A stretch of DNA of 48,167 bases from contig CALWKF010000001.1 in NCBI GenBank assembly GCA_944381215.1, positions 129,201 to 177,367 on the forward strand. Reading direction: 5' to 3'. The notes beneath the pieces were generated by a model. The model was not told the origin of the DNA. It ran no database searches and saw only the letters and a list, made by a program, of their open reading frames with translations. Shown one piece after another: positions 33,830 to 43,095 of the stretch; position 1 is the stretch's first letter; every line of letters starts with the position of its first letter. The translations under genes and the position numbers were made by a program. This DNA comes from an uncultured Clostridia bacterium (GTDB lineage Bacteria; Bacillota; Clostridia; Christensenellales; UBA1242).

Positions 33830-36800
33830 TTGAGTTTTAAGAGAATAGAAGTCTTGGGGTTTAAATCATTCGCTGACAAACTCGCAATTGAATTTAGTAG
33901 TGGTATAACTGCAATCGTTGGCCCTAATGGTTGTGGTAAGTCCAATTTTGCCGACGCGATTCGTTGGGTACTAGGTGAGCAGTCCTCTAAAAACCTGCGT
34001 GGTAGTTGTATGCAAGATGTCATTTTTAAAGGTTCGGAAAATCGCAAAAGTCTGTCTTTTTGCGAAGTTTCTCTAATCTTTACTAATGAAAATCACCAGT
34101 TTAATGTCGACTATGACGAAGTCGTTATTTCGCGAAAGCTATATAGGTCTGGCACGAGTGAATACAGCCTAAATCACGCACCATGTTTACTTAAAGACAT
34201 TAAAAACATCTTGCACGACAGCGGTATCGGTGGCGATGGTTATTCAATCATTGGACAGGGTAAGGTCGAGCAAATTGTCGCTAGTAAACCCGAGGACAGA
34301 CGCGTCATTTTTGAGGAAGCAGCAGGCATTGCCAAGTTTAAGGAGCGCAAGCTCGAGGCGGAGCGCAAACTCACTCGCACGCGTGAAAATCTAACACTAT
34401 TAGAAACCACAGTTACCGAGATTGAGCGACAATTAAACCCTATGCGTGATCAGGCGGAAAAGGCGAAAAAGTACCTTGACCTCCGCGACAAACTTAAATA
34501 TCAAGAGGTCAACAACTACATCTACCACTACGAGAATGCGAATTCAAACAAACAGCGCATAAACGACCTGCTTGACGGCTTGCGCGAGCAGTCGGCTGAT
34601 AAGGAAACGCAAGTGCAGGCGACCATTGACAAGCAAAACCAGTCTCTCGAGGGCATAAAGGCGATTGACGAGCAAATTCAATCTCTTAGGGATGAAATTT
34701 TAAAACTTACCGTAAACCTCGAAAAAACCGCGGGTGACCGCAGAGTTGCGCAAGCAAAGCTCGAGTATTTGCAGGAGCAATCGGCGAAAATTCAAGCCGA
34801 GATTGACCAAGACAAAATTGAGTTTGTGAAAATTAACGACGAATTGCAATCTAGTCAAGCCGAAAAGAGTTCGAGCGTAGAGGAGTTAAACGGCTTGCGC
34901 GCAAAACTTGACGAACTTGAACAGATTTACGTGGGCGTTGCAGAGCAATTGAGGGTGAGTGAGGACGCCGTGAGTGGTTCGCAACAGGAAATGCAGGATG
35001 CCTTGTCAAAACTTAGCGACATTAAGGCAAATATCTCGAGGCTTGAAACCGAAATTTCGGCAATCGAGGAGCGCGAAGAGGAACTTGATCAACGTAAAAA
35101 ATCGGTTGAGAGTAAGCGCGACGGTGCCTTGATTATCGAGAAACAGGCACAGGATGACTGCGCAACCGCTAGCGAAAACAGGCGGAACGCGTGGGACAAT
35201 CTCACCGCACTTCGCGAAAATGTGGCGAATGTCGAGCAGGGTGAGAAGGACTTACGGGCAAACTTCGAGCTCGCTACTGCGGAGCTTAATAAACTAGAAT
35301 CGCGCGCAAAGTTACTGAAAGAAATGCAAGCAGATTACGAGGGTTACAACGGCACCGTGCGTAAATTACTACTCGATGCCTCAAAGAATGTCGAGCTTCA
35401 ACGTCTGCTTATTGGCGTAGTTGGCGAGTTAATCACAGTGCCTACGCAACTCGAAACTGCAATTGAAATGGCGTTAGGCTTTGCGGTACAAAGTATCGTT
35501 ACACATAACGAACAGGACGCCAAGCAACTCGTAAACTACCTAAAATCAAATAAGTACGGCCGTGCGACCTTTTTGCCGATTTCTTCGATGAAGCCAAAGT
35601 ATATAAACGATAACTACCTTCCACTACTCAAAAGTGCTGGGTGTTATGGTGTTGCAAATGAGTTGATTCAATATGACTCAAATTTAGAGCCCGTGTTTAA
35701 AAACTTGCTAGGTAATACCGTGATTGTCGACACAATGGACACAGCGGTTAGACTTGCAAACAGTTCGCGCTTCGGCTTTAAAATAGTAACTCTTGACGGC
35801 GATGTCATTAATCCCGCTGGGTCAATTAGTGGTGGTAGTAAAAAGGCAGAGATAAATAACCTATTGTCTCGCGAACGCGAAATTGAAACAATTGCTGAGC
35901 GTATAAAATCGCAACGTAGCAAGGTCGACGAGCAGAAAAACACCTTAGTAGTTTACAGCGAAATGCTAGAAAAACTCGCAAGGGAAATTGACTCACAAGC
36001 AAACGTGCTACATGATTGTGATATCGAGCTTGCACAGAAAGAAGAAGTTTTAAAACACGCACAGGATGACAGCGAACTTTATTCTAGCGAACTCGATGAG
36101 ATTACGCAGGAACTCTCGCGTTTATCCGCGCGCAAGCAGATTTTGGAGCAAGAGTTATCAACTACTCGCGCAATGGATGCTGGGGATATGCCCGAGGCAA
36201 AGGGCGATAAGGGGAGTGTAAATCAGTACGATGTGTTGCGTGAAAAGCGTGACAACCTTAGCACCCAAATCACCGATTTAAAGGTGCAAATTGCGACCCT
36301 TTCGAGTAAAATCGAATCTATTGACAACGATATCGAGCGCTTAATTGAGGAGCAAGAGGAGTTGAGCGCGAACATTGACGAGAACAACTCGCTACTGATT
36401 AAAAATGCGCGCACTATCGAGACCGCAAAAGAACTTGATGCGGGGTCGCAAAACGGCGAGGATGAGGATACTACTCGTAAACTCGAGGCCGTAAAAGCAA
36501 AAGTCGCTGAAATGGAGGAGTTAAAGCAAGACTTGCATGCAGGCCTTGCCGACATCGAGGCGGAGCGTACAAGGGTCACAAACGAGTACGCAAAAATTCA
36601 GGAGCGCATTTACCAAGAGGAAGCAAAACTTGCCCAAATAGATACCAATATCGAGAATATGCAAGATCGCATTTTGGAGGATTACGAACTTACGTATCTA
36701 ACCGCGCTCGAACTCAAAGACCCTGAATTTGATGCCGAGGGTGCACAAACTCGCATAAACGAGTTGAAGCGCGAAATCAGCAAACTAGGCCACGTAAATG

Positions 36801-37396
36801 TAAACGCGATTGAGGACAGCAAGGACCTTGACGCGCGTTATACCGAACTATCTACGCAACTCGACGACCTAAGGACTGCCGAGAACGACATCATGACCGT
36901 TATTAACGAACTCAGTGCTCAAATGACCGAGCAGTTTGACGAGAAATTTCAAAAGATTAATGAAAACTTCTCGCGCATATTTAGGGAACTTTTCGGTGGC
37001 GGAAAGGCGAGACTCGTGCTAACCGATGACGACGTGCTGACCGCAGGTGTCGACATTATCGCAGAACCACCAGGGAAAGCACTAGGCAACTTAAATCTAC
37101 TAAGTGGTGGAGAAAAGTCATTGACCGCGATTGCAATTTTGTTTGCAATTTTGAAGCTTCGCCCGATGCCGTTCTGTTTACTTGACGAGATTGACGCAGC
37201 ACTTGATGATGCGAATGTAGAACGCTTTGCAAAGTACCTGCACCGCTTCGCTGGCGAAACTCAATTCATTGTCATCACGCACCGTAAACCCACTATGGAG
37301 TTGGCGGACAACCTCTATGGAGTTACAATGGAACAGAAAGGTGTTAGTAAAGTGGTAAGTGTTAAACTTAGCGAAGCAATACAGACCGCACAGTAG
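33830..37396 (+). CDS. smc: Chromosome partition protein Smc
   Basis: 1188 residues; the ATPase of the bacterial condensin complex with ScpA and ScpB. Start is TTG 33830, seven bases after AAGGAG; the protein begins MSFKRIEVLGFKSFADK as expected. Walker A GPNGCGKSN near 31-39; coiled-coil to about 500; hinge about 510-670 with the GFGV-type loop reading GFKIVTLDGDVINPAGSISGG split across 625-645; second coiled-coil; ABC signature LLSGGEKSLTA near 1091; Walker B FCLLDEIDAALDD near 1117. Same operon as plsX; a hairpin at 37545 is the likely end. Confidence 0.97.
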   Translation: MSFKRIEVLGFKSFADKLAIEFSSGITAIVGPNGCGKSNFADAIRWVLGEQSSKNLRGSCMQDVIFKGSENRKSLSFCEVSLIFTNENHQFNVDYDEVVISRKLYRSGTSEYSLNHAPCLLKDIKNILHDSGIGGDGYSIIGQGKVEQIVASKPEDRRVIFEEAAGIAKFKERKLEAERKLTRTRENLTLLETTVTEIERQLNPMRDQAEKAKKYLDLRDKLKYQEVNNYIYHYENANSNKQRINDLLDGLREQSADKETQVQATIDKQNQSLEGIKAIDEQIQSLRDEILKLTVNLEKTAGDRRVAQAKLEYLQEQSAKIQAEIDQDKIEFVKINDELQSSQAEKSSSVEELNGLRAKLDELEQIYVGVAEQLRVSEDAVSGSQQEMQDALSKLSDIKANISRLETEISAIEEREEELDQRKKSVESKRDGALIIEKQAQDDCATASENRRNAWDNLTALRENVANVEQGEKDLRANFELATAELNKLESRAKLLKEMQADYEGYNGTVRKLLLDASKNVELQRLLIGVVGELITVPTQLETAIEMALGFAVQSIVTHNEQDAKQLVNYLKSNKYGRATFLPISSMKPKYINDNYLPLLKSAGCYGVANELIQYDSNLEPVFKNLLGNTVIVDTMDTAVRLANSSRFGFKIVTLDGDVINPAGSISGGSKKAEINNLLSREREIETIAERIKSQRSKVDEQKNTLVVYSEMLEKLAREIDSQANVLHDCDIELAQKEEVLKHAQDDSELYSSELDEITQELSRLSARKQILEQELSTTRAMDAGDMPEAKGDKGSVNQYDVLREKRDNLSTQITDLKVQIATLSSKIESIDNDIERLIEEQEELSANIDENNSLLIKNARTIETAKELDAGSQNGEDEDTTRKLEAVKAKVAEMEELKQDLHAGLADIEAERTRVTNEYAKIQERIYQEEAKLAQIDTNIENMQDRILEDYELTYLTALELKDPEFDAEGAQTRINELKREISKLGHVNVNAIEDSKDLDARYTELSTQLDDLRTAENDIMTVINELSAQMTEQFDEKFQKINENFSRIFRELFGGGKARLVLTDDDVLTAGVDIIAEPPGKALGNLNLLSGGEKSLTAIAILFAILKLRPMPFCLLDEIDAALDDANVERFAKYLHRFAGETQFIVITHRKPTMELADNLYGVTMEQKGVSKVVSVKLSEAIQTAQ

Positions 37397-37422
37397 GGGG
37401 TGTTCGCCCGCTCCACTGCCAG

Positions 37423-37553
37423 CCATTAACTTCGCATAAACGGCAAATAACTGCGTCGTTACGGCCTAATTTACTCGCTCACATATTTCAATATGCTTAC
37501 TCGTAAATTGACCTATACTCCTTGTTCTTTACCATTTATGCTTTGTTAAAATG
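37423..37553. mobile_element. Palindromic non-coding element downstream of smc
   Basis: A 131-base unit with imperfect terminal inverted repeats: the left end holds AAC..GCATAAA.GG.AAA.AAC (from 37426) and the right end is its inverse (up to 37550). The centre has AATTTAC at 37468 against GTAAATT at 37503, and CATATT against AATATG inside that. No coding capacity. It looks like a MITE or a REP-type hairpin. The sequence is unrelated to the repeats at 9.2-10.3 kb. Confidence 0.5.
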
Positions 37554-37592
37554 TTATGCTTATTTGAGATAGGTAAGCATTTTAACTTTTTA
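37545..37592 (+). terminator. Probable terminator of plsX-smc
   Basis: GTTAAAATG (37545-37553) pairs perfectly with CATTTTAAC (37578-37586); inside, ATGCTTA can pair with TAAGCAT as an alternative. A T5 run follows. Confidence 0.55.
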
Positions 37593-37638
37593 CTGATTGT
37601 TAAGATTATAGGCTAGGTTAATAGTGGAAATAACAGCA

Positions 37639-37644
37639 TATAAT
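37639..37644 (+). promoter_or_regulatory. ftsY: Possible -10 box of ftsY
   Basis: TATAAT 46 bases before the ftsY start; no good -35 box at 16-18 bases, so the call is weak. Confidence 0.3.
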
Positions 37645-37689
37645 ATAAATTTTAATATAAAACAAAATTTTTTAAACTAGGTAATAATT

Positions 37690-38586
37690 ATGGGATTTTT
37701 TAACAAGATTAAAGAGGCTTTTAAGAAGACAAAGGCTTCAATTGATAATAAATTAATGTCAATTATGTCGCATGGCGAACTCGATGACGATTTTTTTGAT
37801 GAACTAACTGATATTTTAATTTCCTCTGACTTGGGAATAGAATGCTCGGAGGAAATAGTCGAGCGTTTGCGCGCCGAGGCGAAAAAGACAAGACTGCGTA
37901 ATCAAGAGGATGTAAAGCAAGCCTTGCGCGACATTATGCAAGATATTTTAGAGGAAAATAAGGAACTCGAAATTGAGTATCCATTAGTACTGATGGTTGT
38001 CGGTGTAAATGGAGTTGGTAAGACTACGACAATTGGTAAACTTGCAAACTACTATAAGTCAAAGGGGAAGTCTGTCTTATTAGTGGCAGGGGACACCTTT
38101 AGGGCGGCGGCTAGCGAGCAATTGGCGATTTGGGCAAACAAGAATAATGTAAAAATTATTAGAAATGATGACGGTGCTGACCCTGCTAGTGTTGTGTACG
38201 ACGGCATTTCTAGCGCAAAGGCAAAGGGCACCGATGTCGTAATTATCGATACCGCAGGCAGACTGCATAACAAAGCAAACCTTATGGAAGAGTTAAAGAA
38301 AGTATCAAAGGTTGTGACTACCAACTGGCCCGAAGTTTGCTACCAAAAACTGCTTGTATTAGATGCTACAACTGGTCAAAATGCTTTGAGCCAAGTCGAA
38401 TATTTTGATGAGGCGATTGGACTTGATGGGCTAATTGTTACAAAACTTGATGGCACAGCAAAGGGCGGTGTAATTCTAGGCATTGCGCAAGAGTACTCGA
38501 CTCCCGTTGTGTTTATTGGTACGGGTGAAAAGATTGATGACATTGATGAGTTTGATGCAAAAGAGTTTGTCGAGGCTATTATCTAG
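37690..38586 (+). CDS. ftsY: Signal recognition particle receptor FtsY
   Basis: 298 residues, a short FtsY with an N-domain and G-domain and no long acidic A-domain, as in Bacillota. Docks the SRP-ribosome complex to the membrane translocon. Begins GFFNKIKEAFKKTK, a membrane-binding amphipathic helix; G1 GVNGVGKTTTIGKLA near 104; GDTFRAAASEQL; DTAGRLHNKANLM; VTKLDGTAKGG; C-terminal FIGTGEKIDDIDEFD. The ribosome binding site (AGGTAA) is weak. ylxM and ffh, the usual followers, are replaced by an XRE regulator gene. Confidence 0.96.
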   Translation: MGFFNKIKEAFKKTKASIDNKLMSIMSHGELDDDFFDELTDILISSDLGIECSEEIVERLRAEAKKTRLRNQEDVKQALRDIMQDILEENKELEIEYPLVLMVVGVNGVGKTTTIGKLANYYKSKGKSVLLVAGDTFRAAASEQLAIWANKNNVKIIRNDDGADPASVVYDGISSAKAKGTDVVIIDTAGRLHNKANLMEELKKVSKVVTTNWPEVCYQKLLVLDATTGQNALSQVEYFDEAIGLDGLIVTKLDGTAKGGVILGIAQEYSTPVVFIGTGEKIDDIDEFDAKEFVEAII

Positions 38587-38655
38587 CATAAAAGCGTGAA
38601 ATATAGTCAATTGCTTGATTGTGAGTGAAAGTGTCGCGCTAAATTGATTAACTTA

Positions 38656-38664
38656 TGCTATAAT
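38656..38664 (+). promoter_or_regulatory. Extended -10 promoter of the XRE regulator gene
   Basis: TGCTATAATG with no good -35 box; the transcript would start about 15 bases before the gene. Confidence 0.5.
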
Positions 38665-38682
38665 GTTCGTGGAGGTGCAGAA

Positions 38683-39183
38683 ATGAAATTTAGTGATAAG
38701 TTAAAAAAATTGAGAAAAGAAAACAACTTAACTCAGGATGAATTGGCTGACAAGTTGTTTGTGACTAGGACCGCAGTATCAAAGTGGGAAACAGACAACG
38801 GCTATCCCAGTATGGAAAGTTTTAAGCTACTTGCAAAGTTATTCCACACGACCATTGATGAACTAATTAGCGATGAGGATATCGAGAATAAAAAGCATTT
38901 GGAAGATAAAATCGCTAGAAACTTTTACTGGGGAGTGTTAGCAAGTTTTCTAGTTGCTCTAGGCTTTGCCATTGCTACTTGGATAACCAACATTCCGTAC
39001 TTTATAATCGGTAGTTTTGTAGGTGTCCTTGCTTACTGGGTGTTTGCATACTTTGCGACCCCTAGGTATAAAAGGCTCGAGGCTAAAAAAGATGGCACTT
39101 TTACAAAACACTTAATTATTCGGCTTGTTATTCTTGCTTTGTTAATTGTAATCATAATTACAACTGCCATTCAAACTTTTTAG
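38683..39183 (+). CDS. XRE-family regulator with C-terminal membrane segments
   Basis: 166 residues from ATG 38683 behind GGAGGTG; the upstream in-frame ATG at 38644 precedes the promoter and is rejected. Residues 1-63 are a Cro/C1-type helix-turn-helix (LRKENNLTQDELADKLFVTR, then AVSKWETDNGYPSME). A short acidic linker leads to two or three hydrophobic segments (about 88-106, 109-127 and 148-164). This HTH-plus-membrane architecture is common in Clostridia but its targets are rarely known. The membrane part may sense a ligand or hold the regulator at the membrane. Single-gene unit with a strong terminator. Confidence 0.88.
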   Translation: MKFSDKLKKLRKENNLTQDELADKLFVTRTAVSKWETDNGYPSMESFKLLAKLFHTTIDELISDEDIENKKHLEDKIARNFYWGVLASFLVALGFAIATWITNIPYFIIGSFVGVLAYWVFAYFATPRYKRLEAKKDGTFTKHLIIRLVILALLIVIIITTAIQTF

Positions 39184-39220
39184 TATAACATTTTACTAAG
39201 TATTTCTCATTCACAAAATT

Positions 39221-39247
39221 AAAACACGAGTAATGCTCGTGTTTTTG
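39221..39247. terminator. Bidirectional terminator between the XRE and GDPD genes
   Basis: AAAACACGAG / CTCGTGTTTT, perfect 10 pairs, loop TAATG. Confidence 0.8.
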
Positions 39248-39249
39248 TG

Positions 39250-39996
39250 TTATATTTTTGGCTCGAAATCTTGGAAAATAATGTTGTCTACATATTTTAT
39301 AATTTCGAGATATTGTGTTTGAGACTTTACTGTCCAACCCAATACGGGTAAGCCTTTACATTTGTTTTTTATAAAGATATTAGGCAGGTCCTCCACATTG
39401 TATGCGATAAATTGAGGCTTTGCGCGTTTATTGAACCACATATTGCGTAATGCTAGGCGTTTTATCCAAGATTTTGGGCGATTTTGCATAGTTTTCGAAA
39501 ATTTAGCACTCAAAATTCCGCGCGTAATCTCGGGAGCATTGTTTTTAAACCACTCAATACTAAACGGGTTGAATGACTGCACTGCAAACTGACCACTGTA
39601 CTTTTTTAGCACATCGTAGATTTTAGCCTCATCAATGCCTACTTTGACATTTTCTGATTTAATCTCGACTAAAATCGGCGTGCGGTTATTCACTAAATTA
39701 AGTACTTCCTCGAGGGTGGGAATAATATACTCGGTGTCTAGTAATTTATAGTTTTTTAGGTCCTCTTGTTTAAGATTTTTTACATAACCATCTTTTCCAG
39801 TCATACGTCCAAGTTGGCTGTCGTGAAAAACTACGACCGTGCCGTCCGAAATTACGTGTACATCGAGTTCAATAGCGTAGCCTTTTTCAATCGCTTGCTC
39901 AAATGCTCCGAGCGAATTTTCGGGAATATCCTCGTTATTAAAAAAACCTCTGTGCGCAATAAATTTTTCTACTAACCAAGATTTAAATATTTCCAT
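39250..39996 (-). CDS. Glycerophosphodiester phosphodiesterase family protein
   Basis: 248 residues, a full GDPD TIM-barrel. Cuts glycerophosphodiesters to glycerol 3-phosphate and an alcohol. Seen: FIAHRGFFNNEDIPENSLGA with the catalytic HRG and the Glu-Asn pair, IELDVHVISDG with metal-binding Glu and Asp, VVFHDSQLGRMTG with the second catalytic His, LVEIKSE, and AVQSFNPFSIEW. No signal peptide, so it acts in the cytoplasm on imported or lipid-derived substrates. Isolated gene read toward the XRE gene. Confidence 0.9.
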   Translation of the reverse strand: MEIFKSWLVEKFIAHRGFFNNEDIPENSLGAFEQAIEKGYAIELDVHVISDGTVVVFHDSQLGRMTGKDGYVKNLKQEDLKNYKLLDTEYIIPTLEEVLNLVNNRTPILVEIKSENVKVGIDEAKIYDVLKKYSGQFAVQSFNPFSIEWFKNNAPEITRGILSAKFSKTMQNRPKSWIKRLALRNMWFNKRAKPQFIAYNVEDLPNIFIKNKCKGLPVLGWTVKSQTQYLEIIKYVDNIIFQDFEPKI

Positions 39997-40315
39997 AAAA
40001 CAAAACCATACCTTTTTATAAAGTATATCAAAATTAAATAATTTTATCTACTAATTTTCTATATTTTATGCAAAATTAAATAGAAAATGACAAAATTAGT
40101 CAAGAAAATCGCAAAATTTTACAAGTATCTTGCACTTTTTTGATGATTTTTTTAGTAATCATTTAAATTTTGTAATTAATAATAAGTTTTAATTTAATTA
40201 TTAATAGATATTTTATTTTCATAAATTTTATAAAAATGAGATATTAAGTTTTTAAAGTATTGCAAAAAATTTAAGTATTTTGTATAATAGATTAAATTAC
40301 TTTTGGAGTGAGAGA
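39997..40315. other. AT-rich divergent intergenic region
   Basis: About 320 bases between the GDPD gene and lepA with no credible gene. It holds a nested inverted repeat (ACTAATTTTCTAT at 40050-40062 against ATAGAAAA at 40080-40087 and ATTAGT at 40095-40100) and the lepA promoter. Confidence 0.6.
40260..40288 (+). promoter_or_regulatory. lepA: lepA promoter
   Basis: TTGCAA (40260-40265), 17-base spacer, TATAAT (40283-40288). The same -35 box TTGCAA is used by rpsT and both tRNA units. Confidence 0.8.
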
Positions 40316-42115
40316 ATGAACTTTAGACAGCAACATATTCGCAATTTTTGTATTGTAGCGCACATTGACCACGGCAAGAGTACGCTAGCCGATAGACTGC
40401 TTGAGGCAACGGGGACAGTGGCAAAGCGCGATTTGCAGGAGCAATTGCTCGATAGCATGGACCTTGAGCGCGAGCGCGGAATTACTATTAAACTGACCCC
40501 CACGCGAATGAAATATAACTACAAGGGTGAGGAGTATATTCTAAATCTAATTGACACCCCAGGGCATGTTGACTTTACCTACGAGGTCAGTCGTTCGCTC
40601 GCCGCGTGCGAGGGCGCAATTCTAATTGTCGATGCAGGGCAGGGCGTGGAGGCGCAAACAATGGCGAACGCGCACTTGGCCCTTGATAATAGGCTGGAGA
40701 TTTTACCAGTAATTAATAAGATTGACTTGCCGAGTGCCGACCCCGAAAAGGTAAAGCACGAAATTGAGGAAGTTATTGGTATCCCCGCTATGCACGCGCC
40801 TTGTATTTCAGCAAAAGAAGGCACAAATATTACTGATGTTCTCGAGGGTATTATAAAGGAGTTTCCAGCCCCCAGAGGCGACGAGGATGCGCCCCTAAAA
40901 TGTTTAGTTTTTGATAGTTACTACGACAATTTCAAGGGCGCGATTTGTTTGGTGCGCGTCTTTGACGGCAGTGTCAAAAAGGGCGACAAAATTAAGTTTA
41001 TGCAGACAAATAACGAATTTGAAGTAACTGAAGTAGGTTTCTTTATCCCTAAACCTGTTGAATGTGAGGCTTTACGCGCTGGGGAAGTCGGCTACATCGC
41101 CGCAAGTATAAAAAAGGTGAGTGAGGCACGCGTTGGTGACACAATTACCAATGCTACCTCTCCGTGCGCCGAGGCACTCCCAGGGTATAAACAAGTAAAA
41201 CCCGTGGTGTTTAGCGGTATTTTCCCCGTCGACGGCAGTAAGTATGGCGAGTTAAAAGATGCCCTAGAAAAGTTAAAACTCAACGACAGTTCGCTAGAAT
41301 ATTCGCCTGAGACTTCGGTTGCTCTTGGTTTTGGTTTCCGCTGTGGCTTTTTAGGGCTACTTCACATGGAGATTATTCAAGAAAGGCTAGAGCGCGAGTT
41401 TAATCTCGAGATTATTGCAACAGCCCCAGGCGTAAACTACCATATTTATAAAACTAATGGCGAAATGATAGAGGTTAGTAACCCAAGCAACCTCCCAGAA
41501 CCCAGTTTAATCGAGCATATGGAGGAGCCATATGTAAATATGCACATTTTTACACCACCTGAATATATGGGCTCGGTTATGGAGTTGTGTACGGAGCGTC
41601 GTGGCGAAAACACAGACATAGTGTACCTAGATGAAAAGCGCGTGCGCCTAGACTACGACATTCCTCTAAACGAGATAATTTACGACTTTTTCGATAGTTT
41701 GAAGAGCCGTACGCGCGGTTACGCAAGCCTTGACTACGAACTTAGCGAGTATAAACCCAGCAAACTCGTAAAACTTGATATTTTACTAAAAGGCGAAGTT
41801 TGCGACGCGCTTAGTCTAATTGTCCACCAAGACAAAGCCTACGAGCGCGGTCGGATTATGGCGGAAAAGTTAAAGGAAGTTATCCCAAGGCAGATGTTCG
41901 AGGTGCCAATTCAGGCGGCAATTGGTGGCAAAATTATCGCCCGTGAGACTGTCAAGGCATATAGAAAAGATGTGCTAGCCAAGTGTTACGGCGGCGATGT
42001 TACGAGAAAGCGCAAACTCTTAGAAAAGCAAAAAGAGGGTAAAAAGAAAATGCGCAACATCGGCTCGGTCGAAGTTCCCAGCGACGCCTTTATCAGCATT
42101 TTAAAAATAGACTAG
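40316..42115 (+). CDS. lepA: Elongation factor 4 (LepA)
   Basis: 599 residues from ATG 40316 behind GGAGTGAGAG; an in-frame TTG at 40280 lies in the -10 region. Ribosome-bound GTPase related to EF-G that can back-translocate tRNAs and helps 30S maturation. G1 [10 protein letters not shown] near 16-25, G2 [10 protein letters not shown]3 DTPGHVDF, G4 NKIDLP, G5 SAKEG; domain II; EF-G-like domain V with [12 protein letters not shown]; and the LepA-specific C-terminal [18 protein letters not shown] and [16 protein letters not shown]. First gene of a lepA-GNAT-unknown-hemW unit. Confidence 0.98.
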   Translation: MNFRQQHIRNFCIVAHIDHGKSTLADRLLEATGTVAKRDLQEQLLDSMDLERERGITIKLTPTRMKYNYKGEEYILNLIDTPGHVDFTYEVSRSLAACEGAILIVDAGQGVEAQTMANAHLALDNRLEILPVINKIDLPSADPEKVKHEIEEVIGIPAMHAPCISAKEGTNITDVLEGIIKEFPAPRGDEDAPLKCLVFDSYYDNFKGAICLVRVFDGSVKKGDKIKFMQTNNEFEVTEVGFFIPKPVECEALRAGEVGYIAASIKKVSEARVGDTITNATSPCAEALPGYKQVKPVVFSGIFPVDGSKYGELKDALEKLKLNDSSLEYSPETSVALGFGFRCGFLGLLHMEIIQERLEREFNLEIIATAPGVNYHIYKTNGEMIEVSNPSNLPEPSLIEHMEEPYVNMHIFTPPEYMGSVMELCTERRGENTDIVYLDEKRVRLDYDIPLNEIIYDFFDSLKSRTRGYASLDYELSEYKPSKLVKLDILLKGEVCDALSLIVHQDKAYERGRIMAEKLKEVIPRQMFEVPIQAAIGGKIIARETVKAYRKDVLAKCYGGDVTRKRKLLEKQKEGKKKMRNIGSVEVPSDAFISILKID

Positions 42116-42122
42116 AGGAATT

Positions 42123-42629
42123 ATGATTGAATATAAAGTATTAAAAAATGAGGGGGAAGTGTCTAGGGAGAGTGATTTTGTCACGCAAATTGCAAAAATT
42201 TATAATACCAAGGCAGAAAACTTGCCATATTTAGACTACTTTCTTACAAATTTTTTCAAACCGCACAAAAAGAACTTTATGGTTATTGCAAAGGACAATG
42301 AGAAAATTATTTCCATTGTGCGTTTTCAGTATCAAAACGGACTCGATAACCTCGATATGAAAGATAAAGTCTTGATTACAGGCCTACAAACCTTAGAGGA
42401 ATACAAACGCCAAGGTATTGCCACAAATTTAGTTAAATGTGGCATTGCTTATGTTAAAAAGCACACTCCCGAATACTTAGTTACTCTTTTTGTCACTAAA
42501 GACAACGAGCCCGCTGTAAACTTATATAAAAAACTAGGCTTCGTCATAAACGCGCAAGACCAAGATATTTGGACCAGTGGCTTCAACCCTCAATATCAGT
42601 ACTTTATGCGCTATGAAAATAAAATTTAA
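42123..42629 (+). CDS. GNAT family N-acetyltransferase
   Basis: 168 residues. Single GNAT domain with the acetyl-CoA loop in EEYKRQGIATNLVKCGI near 96-112 and the NEPAVNLYKKLGFVINA motif. The N-terminal half (NLPYLDYFLTNFFKPHKKN) is unusual and gives no substrate hint. AGAGGAA lies before ATG, 7 bases after lepA, so it is in the lepA operon. Target unknown. Confidence 0.82.
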   Translation: MIEYKVLKNEGEVSRESDFVTQIAKIYNTKAENLPYLDYFLTNFFKPHKKNFMVIAKDNEKIISIVRFQYQNGLDNLDMKDKVLITGLQTLEEYKRQGIATNLVKCGIAYVKKHTPEYLVTLFVTKDNEPAVNLYKKLGFVINAQDQDIWTSGFNPQYQYFMRYENKI

Positions 42630-42638
42630 GGAGCATTT

Positions 42639-43079
42639 ATGAAAGAGGTTTTTCGCCCAAAATCTACGGCTTTTATTGTTTGTTTAACTATTCTAATAAT
42701 ATTTACATTAGGTTTGCTTGCTTTAGGTGTTGTGGGTATTATTTATATAAATTGGTTGTATATTATCGTAGGCTTTTTAGGGTTTGTTATTGCCTTGTTA
42801 GAGACCATTAACATATTATCTAGTAAAATAGTTTTCTATGATAATTATTTATGCTTTTCTTCTGGCGTTTTTGCTCGATATTTAAACCAGAATACAACTT
42901 TCAAGGTTGATTATAAAGCGATTAAAAAGTTTGATTTTCAAAATGGTGTTGCTCAAGTTATAGTTTTAACTTGCTCTAATTTAGATAAACCTATTTCCAT
43001 ATATGTAAAACAATACTCAAAAGAGCAGGTAGATAAGATTTTGAATTTATTAAACACCAAGTGTTTAAATCAATCTTAA
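42639..43079 (+). CDS. Small membrane protein with two N-terminal helices
   Basis: 146 residues. Two adjacent membrane segments (about 12-33 and 37-59) are followed by about 85 cytoplasmic residues that look beta-rich (SSKIVFYDNYLCFSSG, DYKAIKKFDFQNG, AQVIVLTCS) and end in a helix. The arrangement recalls bacterial PH-like (YdbT/bPH) membrane proteins, which is a guess from topology only. AAGGAGC precedes ATG. Co-operonic with lepA and hemW through 9- and 16-base gaps. Confidence 0.65.
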   Translation: MKEVFRPKSTAFIVCLTILIIFTLGLLALGVVGIIYINWLYIIVGFLGFVIALLETINILSSKIVFYDNYLCFSSGVFARYLNQNTTFKVDYKAIKKFDFQNGVAQVIVLTCSNLDKPISIYVKQYSKEQVDKILNLLNTKCLNQS

Positions 43080-43095
43080 ATTTACGGAGCATATT

